A program made the position numbers and the translations under genes. From Brachyhypopomus gauderio (taxonomy: Eukaryota; Chordata; Actinopteri; Gymnotiformes; Hypopomidae), in assembly GCF_052324685.1 (NCBI RefSeq), contig NC_135222.1:7927146-7991145 (forward strand): a stretch of DNA of 64,000 nucleotides. Direction: 5' to 3'. Positions 13,771 to 31,782 of this stretch are shown one piece after another. The stretch's first letter is position 1. Every line of letters begins with the position of its first letter. The notes under the pieces were generated by a model. It saw only the letters and a list, made by a program, of their open reading frames with translations. It had not been told where the DNA came from and searched no databases.

Positions 13771-16215
13771 ACTGGTTGTGTATGAAGCGACTGAATCCGA
13801 AAATCCAGTACTAAATAATATTTATTGCTTCGTTATCCTAAGATCCACTCGCAATTTTTAAAATATTTAAATATTTATAATTATTTATAAACTATTTTAC
13901 TATTTTAGTAAAATACTAAAAAATTAGAATTTTTAGAAAAAATTACTTTTTTTACAAAAATATTTTACTCAATTGTCATATTATAAATAACTCGCATAAA
14001 TGAGAGGCAGGACCACTGAATAATAGCCTATTCGTATTGCAGCCAAGAATGTTAAAACGTCGTTAAAACATAATAACAATAGTTTTCTCGTAATAACGAC
14101 ATAAGATCGCGTTATTTAACGACATGCTGAAGGTTTTAACATTTTGGCAGCAATATGCGTCTGTATTATACCAATCAGTTACTGAAGTAGAAGTACATTT
14201 GACTTGAAGAGTTGGTATACTTTCTGTTCCTAGGCTATTTTCTGTTAATTTTACTCCCTGGATTAGTATACGGTTATGGTATATTCACTATTCAACATAT
14301 GCCTAAGGGTTTTATACAAACGGGTGCTACCATAGTTACATTTCAAATAGCATAAAGCTCTAAGGTGTTATTATCCAGGTTCAGCTAAATAATAACGTGC
14401 AGAATACTGAAAGGCTGAGAAGAGGAGCTCTTAATACCCTTTTTACAGTCATACTTCTGCAGGATAATATTTATAACCTTCAATGCAATGCCATTTTCTG
14501 TAGTTTTTTCATACTCATTGCACCTGCATAACACGTACGAGCCCAGAGAGGCGGAAAATGTTTCATTAAACTCTGTTCTTGTTTATAATCTCAATAAGGT
14601 TTAACCAACCACAAGAAGACCACCTTAGGACTCTTGCTGTCATGTAAAACAGAGAATACTAAAATGAGAATCATATCATCGTCTTTAATTAGGCTCATAG
14701 ATGAGCTATTACCTATTGATTGTAGTAATCAAGTAACGTGCAGCCTATAAATGACGAAAAATCCGGATTAGATGACAACCAAAATTTCTGGTCATTCTCC
14801 ATCTCTAAAGTTTTCACTGATGAATTCCTAACAAAGAAGGTCCTTGAGTGATAATGGCTCCTCCTTCTGGAAAATCTTCAACCATCTGTGAATGAACAAG
14901 CGATTCAACACAATCACTACATATATACAGTGTGTGATATCTATATATATATATATATCTATATATATATATCTGTGTGTGTGTGTGTGAGTGTGTGTAT
15001 CTGTGCGGTATTGTCTTCCAATCCATGATGTTTTTATTGAATGCAGCAGCAGACATCATTTAACCCTAACCCATCACTGTGAAGCAGGCACTCAAACAAC
15101 TCATTGGAGATTATTCAAAAAGCTACATCTCTCACCCTAACCCCTCACCTGCACAGGTGTCCAGGGGGAGATGTTTTATTAACCTCTGTTCTTGTTTATA
15201 ATCCCAATTATGTTAACATGTAATAATTCTGAAGTGCATTTTTGTTATCGGAATAAATCTGTTTATTGAAGGTTTATCTTTTATTTTCTCAACAGTGAAT
15301 TAACAAATGGCAGAAGGCCATTCGTTTCCAGCTCCTCTGCAGCTATATCAACATGTGGAGCTACATGGCAGTTTCTCTCTTAAGTCAACTGGAACAGCAT
15401 TGGAAGACATTTTAATGAACATAATGGACATCACAATATATTTATTCACCATTAACCAGATAGATTTTCATCGCTGTACAAGCAATATAGAGATTCTGAC
15501 AGCATATATTCTTTCTATCTTACAATATTCATTTACATAAATGTACACAATTTCAGGATATAAACTTGTTCCAAAGTACAACATATATACTTCATTTTCA
15601 CAATGTAGTTTTCCATGGATTCTTTGAGGCTGTGCACATTTGACTCTATCCTGATGTGTCAGGAGAACAGATGGCGGGAGGGTTCTGGCAGTACCACGTA
15701 CAACTATGAAATGGAAGAAGCTTATTTACCATCTCCTGGAGACACACAACTCAAAGTCTTTGGATCATGCATTGTCAGGCCACTCAGCATGTAGGTCACA
15801 TGATTGTCAGTTCTCGAGTCCCATGTTCTAATACAGCAGAATCTGTGAGGTGTTTGTCCTCTTGTGTAGCTATGTTACGGCACATTAAATAGTCTCAAAC
15901 CATGTGCACTTCTAAACATGTCCACAAGGGGAAGTACTGTGCAAAACACTAATATCTTCCACACAATCCACCAGTGCATAATGATGTCAGTGATATTTAT
16001 TCACATATGTACACGAACATGCTCACACTCTCTGACACACACCCATACTCACAGACAATTGCACACTGTGAAACCCGTTGCACACACATTTAGAACACAC
16101 ATACAGAAAGACATGCTCGTACACATGCACATTACGGTTCAGTTCTCGACATTTCCACGACACACCCACACACACCCACACCCACACACATATAGCTCGG
16201 CCCTGCAGACCTCCT
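13771..16215. other. Gene-free AT-rich DNA and the hycc2 3' flank
   Basis: This stretch contains AT-rich DNA (13800-14000) and a TA/GT microsatellite at about 14930-15000. The right part, from about 15250, should include the hycc2 3'UTR. Minus-strand AATAAA motifs (TTTATT on the plus strand) occur near 15256, 15277, 15441 and 15994, and I cannot tell which is used. Near 15930-16200 the sequence is CA-rich. No other gene was recognised. Confidence 0.5.
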
Positions 16216-23498
<7,283 letters not shown>

Positions 23499-23751
23499 GG
23501 TCCACCTTAAAACAAAGAGAGTGTTCAGACTGAGCAGAATCTGGGCAGGAATGTTGGGCACTGGCCCCATGTGACCCTAACATTAATAAGCAATTTGCAT
23601 AAGGAACAATCTGACTGCACAATCTGACCACGTCCTGGTGTTTACACCTGCTGTTTGTATTCTTAAGGTCTGCAGTGTAAAGATGTGGAGATGTGTGAGG
23701 TCAGGAGGATCCTAATCAACCCATAACACCGAACTACTAACCAGACAGAGG

Positions 23752-23830
23752 TCCCCTAATAACACTGAACTACTAACCAGACAGAGGTCCCCTAATAACA
23801 CTGCTAACATCCAGAACTGAGATTTAGATA
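23752..23830. repeat. Short direct duplication with T run
   Basis: The phrase gaactactaaccagacagag occurs twice about 40 bp apart (from about 23730 and 23768), and a short T run follows at about 23838. The duplication lies just upstream of the hycc2 start exon, in the intron of the 5'UTR. Confidence 0.6.
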
Positions 23831-24253
23831 CAGATTTTTTTTTTTTTTAAGCAAGGCCTTTCAAAATCCCAGGCTAAGAAGGGCATTGTAAAAAGACACA
23901 AACAGTTGGAAAAGTCTGAAACATAGTGTCCTTCAACATTTTATAATTTATTTGATGTTCAATAACGTCTTTAATGTTCTATAATATCCTTAATGTTCTA
24001 TAATGTCCTTAAGGTCTTAGAATTTAACGTTCTACAATGTCTTTAACATTCTTAATGTCTTTTCTCACCTTGCGCTCTCTGGGTTCAGTGGTGTCGCAGA
24101 AGGAAGATCACATTCTGACTGTCCATCATTTCTGCTAACTTACCCGTCACCGGCCTAACAGCCTGAGAAGAAAAATCAGAGAAAAGACCTTCTCAGCAAA
24201 ATCCACCAGCCGCACAGTAACTACGGTTACCTGCTTTACAGTTACTATGGCTT

Positions 24254-24255
24254 GT

Positions 24256-24309
<54 letters not shown>
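24254..24309. repeat. (GT)n microsatellite
   Basis: A GT run of about 27 repeats in the presumed first, non-coding intron of hycc2. No splice site abuts it. Confidence 0.95.
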
Positions 24310-24898
24310 CATCATCAACCAATCCAGGTCATGATTATATGAGAGAATGCTACATACTGTTCCCATGTGTTTCAAAGTGATCTGTCCCAATTAAAAGATC
24401 TCAGGCCGTGGTTTAAGGTGTAAAAATATTGCTTTACAGCTTACAGTTCAACACTAGCACAGCTCTCAAACTAAAAGCAAAAAGAAAACCTGAACCAGCC
24501 ATAGAAACCCACGAATGTGCTGGTGTTTGGATCCAGCAGGGAAAACAGCCTGCTGCTGGCCTCTTCCATCTGGCAACGATGATTTCAAGATTCACTGTTA
24601 GATAACACGTATGGTTCCTAACTCCAGGTCTTAGTTCAAGGCCTAAAATAGACAGCTAAAGTGAGCTTCGTGGAAAGAGCAATATGAGAGAAATTGAATG
24701 GAAGTGGGTTTTTTTTAAGGGAGATCAACTTAACCCATACACATGAAATGATATATCATGTCCTGACAACAGCTGTATCCTACAGGTCACCACTAAAACC
24801 AGAGGCAAAGTGACTATGTCCTCAACACCTTCAGGGAAAGACCTGCAGACCCGCTAACACGAGTATGCACGTCACACGCCTTGACATCTCAAGCACAA

Positions 24899-24933
<35 letters not shown>

Positions 24934-25399
24934 GCATACACAAAACCTCAAAACACATTCTTTATCAGCTTTTCTTTATTGTGTGATGACAGCTGAATTC
25001 TAAACATTCACTTCCCAGAGCGTATCCTTGCACACCCGCACGCTGGCGTGTCCTCATGACCATATGGAGTCACCTGCCCGTGTCAGCGTGTGGCACACAT
25101 ACTGTCTGCTGTGGTACTGGTGCGCCTTCTCTGACAAAGAGACACTTGTTATCAAGCTCAATCCTGTTATATAAGCCAGATGGAGTATAGTCTTCCATAA
25201 TCTGGGAATTAGAAGATGTCTTTCCTGTACAGTCCAAGCCCTTGGTGAGGGAACTGATCCAGCTCCTTAGGTAAGCAGCTATAAGGTCGTCAGCCAGTCC
25301 AGCAGAACTGACTCGAGGCCCGTGCGACCGAAGAGACACAGAACATTCTGTTCAGACGGCACAGATCCATAAGCAGGAGCCCAAAACGGACCTGGAGAA

Positions 25400-26110
25400 C
25401 CTATGCGCTAATGCCGCAGGTGTTCACACGCATCCTGCCAGTGTACCGTCTCGGAACCGGACAGCGTGTCCCGCCGCTAATATCCTGCCATAACTAGGGC
25501 GCCTGTGCGCGGTCTAATCGACAAACGCGAGTGTGCAAAATGCATTCGGTTCGGACTTTATCGTCAGTCGTGGATAACTTCCTCGTAAACACGTCTTACT
25601 CGCCACAGTAGAAAACGGTAGATGTTTGGAGCATCGTCCTCGCGTGCCGTGGCTGGCTGGGTCACGCGCGCACGGTCCAGAAGCACGCGCGCGCTCACCC
25701 TCATCATTCAACAGTCATAAATGATACATACCGGTGTGATTATGATGATGATGCTGGAGACCTTACGACACCACGGGGAGAGGGCCGGCTTTAGCGGCTC
25801 GGTACCTCCTCCTGCGACGGTAACCGGAGTCCTTGACCGAATCTGCAGTGTGCAGCGTCGCTAAAAAATAGACTCCGCTCGAGAACCGAACAAACGGCCA
25901 GCCATGCTATCACCGCCGACGCAGTCCCGTCTTTATGCAAACATACACGGCGGGGCCTGGGGACGCGGAGGCGAGAGAACCCCTCGGTACCGACGTGTAC
26001 CTCCCGTCCTCCTGCCAACCTGCAGCTCCGCCGCTGACGTGCGCACTGCGCCGCGATTGGACGGCCGCGTCGCAGGAGACGCGCGCGATGTAACTGATCA
26101 CCTACAGTTG
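25400..26110 (-). promoter_or_regulatory. CpG-rich promoter region of hycc2 with a candidate non-coding exon
   Basis: A strongly GC- and CpG-rich segment lies 1.9-2.6 kb upstream of the hycc2 start codon. On the minus strand a possible 5'UTR exon could end at a donor such as ATCACACCG|GTATGT (near 25733) or GTGTC|GTAAGG (near 25768). The preceding coding exon has no recognisable upstream coding partner, so the transcript probably starts here and splices to 23.5 kb. The upstream neighbour's poly(A) signal lies at about 26212, so the two genes are only a few hundred bases apart. The exact start site cannot be read from the sequence. Confidence 0.55.
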
Positions 26111-26211
26111 ATCTGATCACTATTAAGATTCTCATAATTAGCTCAACACATCATAAGAACATGGTCACGATCTGTGCAAGCCAAGGTGCGCATTCTGTCG
26201 TTTTATTTGAA

Positions 26212-26217
26212 ATGAAT
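26212..26217 (-). promoter_or_regulatory. Poly(A) signal of the dehydratase gene
   Basis: AATAAA on the minus strand, about 200 nt downstream of the TAG at 26420. It predicts a 3' end near 26195, just before the CpG-rich 5' region of hycc2. Confidence 0.55.
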
Positions 26218-26419
26218 TTTTATAAAAGATAATGCATAGCACAACATGCATGACATGAAAAAACAAGTATCATCTCATCCCATAAGTACGTTCTCTGCAT
26301 TTTTGTTATTCGTTAAAACATTTTCATTACATTTGAATGAGGAATATGTTTCTTTTAGTATTCGTTCATTTAGCATGGAGTATTTTTCACTCCTGAAATG
26401 AAGATCGTCTATCTTGACT

Positions 26420-28731
26420 CTACCATCCACGGAAGACTTTCCAAGTGTTTACAATCTTCCCTTTGGAATGAACATTATAGACCTGGTGCATCATAGCTGT
26501 AGCACAAGCCTGTAAAAAAATACAAATATACTTTATTGAAAAGTCTCGTTTTTGGTTTCGCAATTATAAATAATATGCAATGTAATATGTAAAGAATCTG
26601 CCCACCTTTGTGCAATAGGTCAATTTAAAAATTAAAATAATGTATTTTATATGTAATTATTCTATATAATTATGAGGATGGAGCTGAATGCAGAGGGAAC
26701 GCCAGCACAATCCTCATCTTCAACTATCAGCTTTAGGGATGTTTAAAATAACATGACAGATGCCCAACTTAGAAGTCATATGAAACAGTTCTTTGCATAT
26801 ACTATTTCTGCATCAACATTTCAGAACCGATGCCCAAAACTGAAGAAGAAGGACTTGTATTCTAGTTGATTAAGGTAGCAAATACCCTCATTACCTTTGA
26901 GATCAATAAAGTATCTATTCATTCATTCATTCATTCATTCATTCACTCAAATAAGCTTTAAATGCTGAGAAGGTTCAGATCCTCACTCACGTGGTGCGGT
27001 ATAAGGTAGAGCGTGGAGCCCAAGGGGAACTGGCTGTAGTCCAGAGCTCCAGAGAGGGGCTCTACTCGACCATGCTCCTGAGTCATGGAAGTGAGTCTGC
27101 TCAGAGAAAGAAAACCCTCAACACCCTTCCATTCATCTCCCTTTATCCAGCATTACTCCACAGCGTACTTCACACATTTCTCTTGGTCATTTTGCATCTG
27201 CGAGCCACGATGGCATGTTTTTTTTCCTCCCTCTCTCTCTCTCATATATATATAGGTCACATAACCCCCATTTTTATGCATTTCCAGTGCTCTCCAACCT
27301 TCTGTGAGAAGGAATGATTGTTCTTATTCCTGATTCTTACTTGAGTTCTGCATGACCCTCAATGATGGCGTAGCCTGTAGGTAAACGCCCTCCGCCATCT
27401 TGGCTCAGAGCGGCCCATCCACAGTCCACCAGTAACTGGTTCCTGTGTGGGTAGTGACCTATGACCCTCGTTACCACCCGTACTGCGATGTCCTCAAGTC
27501 TGCAGGAGCCAATCAAAGACTGCTGTACATCTACGCATCACACAAGACATGAACAGAGTCAAAGGCGCTCATACAGTGTCAAACGTCTCATCCAAAACAC
27601 CATTCTGTTTCCAGGGGCCTTTAACCAATCAGAATACCAGCAAACAACAATTCCTCTATCCAGCTGAGTAAATGACAGGACATACCACTGACCATAAAAT
27701 ACATAGTTCCCAGGGTGGACTTCACTTAACATAGCCATGTCTGGAACTGGGTGGCTACAAGATGGAGTGGAGCCAATGCTAGATTTGGGACCCTGTATTC
27801 CAATGGCCTTTAGTCTGTAACACACAAGGATTGCAAGCATCTAATACTTAGCAAGTACAAGGACAAGTAGCTGCAGGAAAATTTTGCATATGCATATTGC
27901 GAATACATATGCAATACCTTCTTTTTTTGCATATCAAATATTCCAATAAACGTCTGACAGGACAGCATACCTCTCCATAAACTGCAATATATTTGTTGTA
28001 GTTTCTTGGGCAATAGCTGTGATTTGCTCTTTCCCCTTACAGCCGTAAGTGTTTCCACAATGTGCATATATTCCGGTTAGCTCCACCCCTGTAGTTTCAG
28101 AAATGTCCCGAGCCAACTGCAGAGCATCCTGCGTAGAGTGAAGAACTCCCGCTAAAAAGTTGGGACAAAGGTAAGGAGATGTCAAATGGCTCGCTGTGTT
28201 AATTGCCTGCCACTTAAAAAATTACTGAAAGGTCAAATTTGCTCGGTATGTACAAATTGATTACCACTGGATACCTCTTCTGGGAGTTTAAACCTTATGA
28301 ATTAGTAATATTGCTAATTAAGGTGTTATTTGTAACACCCAGCCAAAGGGTTTCAAACACGCGTGGGTGTAAAGTGGCCCCTCTGCGCACCTCTCCCGTT
28401 GTCACAGTCCAGCTTCATCCACACGCGCCACACTTTGCCTCGCTGCAGCGGTCTGCGCGTGAGCTGCTGCAGTGCGAGCTTGTTGTCCAGCAGCACGTGG
28501 AAGAGCGCGAGCCTCTCTGACAGGCGCGCGCAGCGCTCCACCTTGTCGAAGGGCAGCGGGTAGGCGTACAGGACGTCGTCGTAGCCGTGATCCGCGTAGA
28601 ACGACGCCTCGGCCAGGGTGGACACGGCGATGCAGCGGCGAGAGCCGCCGGTCATGATGTCGGCGCATTCGCTGCAGCCAACACAAACGCCATTAGTTAT
28701 TAATAATAATAACAATAATAATAAATAACAA

Positions 28732-28782
<51 letters not shown>

Positions 28783-29062
28783 AGTGGCAGCTCCGCTGTT
28801 TAATATGGCAATAACTTTCTATGGGTCCATTGGCTGAAGCTGTTTCAAAAGTTAAAAGATGAATGAAGCGGCGTTAGATAATAGTGTCTTAAACCTTGAC
28901 AAGATCTTACAGGGTTTTATGGGTTTTCATGTGAGGTCGCAGCTGGACTCCGAGCTGTTGGAAACGCTCCAGCATCGTTTCTGCGTTTCTTCTCACGACG
29001 TCGATGTCGACGACAAACGCCGGAGTGCAAAGATCCTTGATGAACTCGGCGGTGTCGGCCAT
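26420..29062 (-). CDS. D-serine / D-threo-3-hydroxyaspartate dehydratase-like PLP enzyme, complete, 7 exons
   Basis: This encodes a fold-type III PLP enzyme of the DSD1 family, which removes ammonia from D-serine or D-threo-3-hydroxyaspartate. Minus-strand exons are 29062-28911, 28671-28391, 28151-27971, 27814-27693, 27530-27341, 27096-26991 and 26509-26420. They total 1122 nt, giving 373 aa plus TAG, the usual length for the family. Seen motifs: RPHMKTHKT near residues 42-50, expected to hold the PLP lysine (probably Lys46); [49 protein letters not shown]; and PHHACAT at 342-348, whose His344/Cys346 pair corresponds to the zinc ligands of characterised D-serine dehydratases. The start is [19 protein letters not shown]. 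Which D-amino acid is preferred cannot be decided from the sequence. The final exon ends RGW, as in relatives. Confidence 0.93.
26878..26946 (+). mobile_element. Non-LTR retrotransposon-like 3' end with (ATTC)n tail
   Basis: The sequence gagatcaataaagtatctat followed by an (ATTC)n run is typical of the 3' ends of fish LINEs and related SINEs. Only the tail is recognised. It lies in the last intron of the dehydratase gene. Confidence 0.45.
28685..28785. repeat. (ATT/AAT)n microsatellite
   Basis: AAT/ATT trinucleotide repeats lie in intron 1 of the dehydratase gene, directly upstream (transcript sense) of the exon 2 acceptor region. A plain run of about 15 ATT units ends near 28780. Confidence 0.9.
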
Positions 29063-30180
29063 GGTAAACGACTGCGTGAAAAATGCAAAAACGGGTCAGC
29101 GGACACACGAATGCACTCCGAACCGACACCGAACACGACTTTTCCGCTTCGCTGCAAACACCGTGGGAGAATAACACACCGAACCGCAAAGCAAACTGTT
29201 GGTTCGTTTGGTGTTACACATGTGATCTGCTGCTCGTTCCCCTTAGTTGAAACATTCTCAACTGTACCACATATCCCCATACGATCAACATAAATCACAA
29301 ATTTATACTTAACCAGTTGGTCTTAGTCGTGTTTAACCAGCTGTTTCATTAATAAACAACATTTCTCCCTAACACTCGTGTGTTCTGGATCTGAGGGCTG
29401 AACAAATTCACATTTGTGTGTGGATGCATATAGTCTACGCCCAGAAACACTAAGAAAACTGCAGATTTCATCAGACTTACAGCAGACTTACCTAAGTAAT
29501 GGAAAAGGCGAAGAGATCGTCAAAGCGAGCTCCCTCACCTCCACCCGTCTATCTGTGCCCTCCTCTGGACCAAAGTCCACCCGTCTACCTAGGGCCCTCC
29601 TCTGGACCGAAGTACTGCTCAGTTCGGGAGGGCGTGCACATTTATACCCAGACCAAAAACGGGCTCTGAAACCCCTCTGAGGAGTCTACACGGGCACGAA
29701 CCGGGTTTAGGAACGATACCGACTTCGAGCAAGAGAGCCGAACTGAGGCCTGTGTTTCTCACAGCGGATTATTTACGAAGCTGTTAACAACTGTACTACC
29801 CAGCGCCTGTTATGAGTGCTGCACATAACGAGGGAGGCGGCCATTTCCTGTCTGATCTGAGTAGTAGTGACTCCTGGAGGGAGACTCGACACGAACGTTT
29901 AGTTTCTCCACACGGAGAGTCACCAGCAGGGTGAACAGTGAATTAATTCACATTCCAGTTTGAGTATTGAGACATTTCTCAGGGGACGTTTTGGTTAATT
30001 TAATCGTCGTCTTTCTTCAGACACAAAGGTTTCAGACTCCTCATGTAACTGGGAATTTCACTGGCTGGACGCATGTTGTGTAGTAGAGAACAAGAAACGA
30101 CATTTTATATGGATTTGTAAAAATACTGTATGGTTAATCATCATTTTAGACTGTGCAGTCTTTGACAACAATATCAAGCA
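29063..30180. other. Dehydratase promoter side and spacer to col6a2 3' end
   Basis: Upstream of the dehydratase start codon the DNA is moderately GC-rich to about 29250, which probably contains its promoter and 5'UTR. A near-duplicate ccctcctctggac..agt phrase occurs twice near 29560-29610. Nothing else coding was recognised before the col6a2 poly(A) signal. Confidence 0.45.
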
Positions 30181-30204
30181 CCACAGTAGTTTACCACAGC
30201 CTGT

Positions 30205-30210
30205 TTTATT
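30205..30210 (-). promoter_or_regulatory. Likely col6a2 poly(A) signal
   Basis: AATAAA on the minus strand about 970 nt past the col6a2 TGA. It predicts a roughly 1-kb 3'UTR ending near 30185. Another AATAAA lies closer to the stop (near 30430) and could be used instead. Confidence 0.45.
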
Positions 30211-31180
30211 GTAGTGATACTTAAGTTGACAAATAACGGGGGTACATCATTCAAATGTCCTACAGCATGTCAAAATACAAGCTTCATCATAATGGCGTCC
30301 TAGTGTTTACTCAGTACAGCTTTAAAAAGATTTAAAGATTACAGTGCTTTAAAAAGGCTCAAGAGGGGACCTTTGGTAATTATTACCCTTTATATCTACG
30401 TATGTGAACATATCTTTAAAATGAACGTTTTATTTTTGAAAACATCATTTTGATCGGTTACTGAGACTGGGATGCAGCTGTGGGGTCACAAGGGTTTGTG
30501 TGTCGGGTTGTAAAAGAAATTTGAACTCTACAGCTAGGCTCTGAAAAAGATCCGCACAGGTGAAATGAGTGTAGGATGAAATACCAAACTGACTACGCCT
30601 GACACAGATGATGTGTGTATTTGTCTAAATAGTTTAATCAAACCCTGAATTAGAAATATTTCAGCTGATATATGACAACTGTCTTTCAAAGACATCCAGG
30701 TAAAAGCTCCAGTCTAATTCTGGTTTAGCACCTTGGTGTGAACAAATAAAAAAATAAAAATACAAGTAGAGCCCCTTTCAAAAAAGAAAAAATAAAACAT
30801 TCTGAAAACTCTACAATGGCAACATTATCAAAAAGTTAAACGTTCAGTAAATAATCTTTGTAGTGTTTGTTTTTTTACTTTGTTGCAGTGTCTTCCTGCC
30901 TCCTTCCTCTAGGTCCACTGGCGTGTTATGGAGTTGGCTTGATAATGAAGGGGTAACCCATAGATCTTTCTTACCTTACTTGGACAGTCAGTAAAATTTA
31001 GAAATACCGTATAATCAAATTCTATTAAGTCATGTAGTTTGCAAATTTCATGTGTTTCCTGAGCTTACAGAGCTGAGAGATGGAGGGCAACTCTGCCAGT
31101 GACCCTGAAAATCAAGCAGACTCCATTAGCACACCAATGTTTCACCTCCACTAGCATGACCTTAAGAGCGCCCCCAACCC

Positions 31181-31782
31181 TCAGCAGATCCACCGAATGA
31201 AACGCTCAAAGAAGCTGGCTTTGGACAGCTGGGTGAAATCCTGTCCTCTGAAAATAGCTGACTGGTCTCCCAGAGCAAGCTTTGTCAACACTTCTTGGTC
31301 AACATCGTTGCCCATGGCGATCACCGTGGGAACACCCTCTGCCCTACGCATGGAACTGATGCCCTCTTCCAGGTTCTTGCTACTGGTGACGCCATCGGTG
31401 ATGAAGACGAAGGAGATCTCAGCATTCCGGCGAGCCACACGGTTGTTCCCGCTCATCAGGATGTTGTTGACAGCGTAGATGATGGCGCCGCCCACGTTGG
31501 ACGCGGCGTCCAGGTATTTCATGTTCGCCAGGCCGTCTGCGATGACGGTCAGGTTGTGCGTGAGTCTGAAGGCTACTTCCTGTCGATCTTCCTCACCATA
31601 TTGCAGCAAAGCCACGCGGGTATTTCTTTCGTCGTTGTCGCCCCTGGCCAGGGTCAGGCGGCGAGCCACGTTATCCACGAACTCTCGGGCGTGCCGGAAG
31701 TTCTCCAGGCCCATGCGCTCAGAGCCATCCAGCAAGAAAACGAGATCAACCGGTCGTTGTACACAACTTGCCACGGCCGGAT
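31181..31782 (-). CDS. col6a2: col6a2 last exon: VWA domain C2 (standard C-terminus)
   Basis: A single 602-nt exon encodes the whole C2 von Willebrand A domain, from the phase-1 acceptor CTTGCAG|ATCCGGCC to TGA. It contains [25 protein letters not shown] and [11 protein letters not shown] and ends [10 protein letters not shown]. As in the human protein, the MIDAS is DGSER rather than the full DxSxS, so metal binding here may be weak. Confidence 0.95.

Noticed and set aside
23499-31180. Expected ftcd next to col6a2, as in human
   Set aside because: No formimidoyltransferase or cyclodeaminase motifs were found; the neighbour is a PLP dehydratase.
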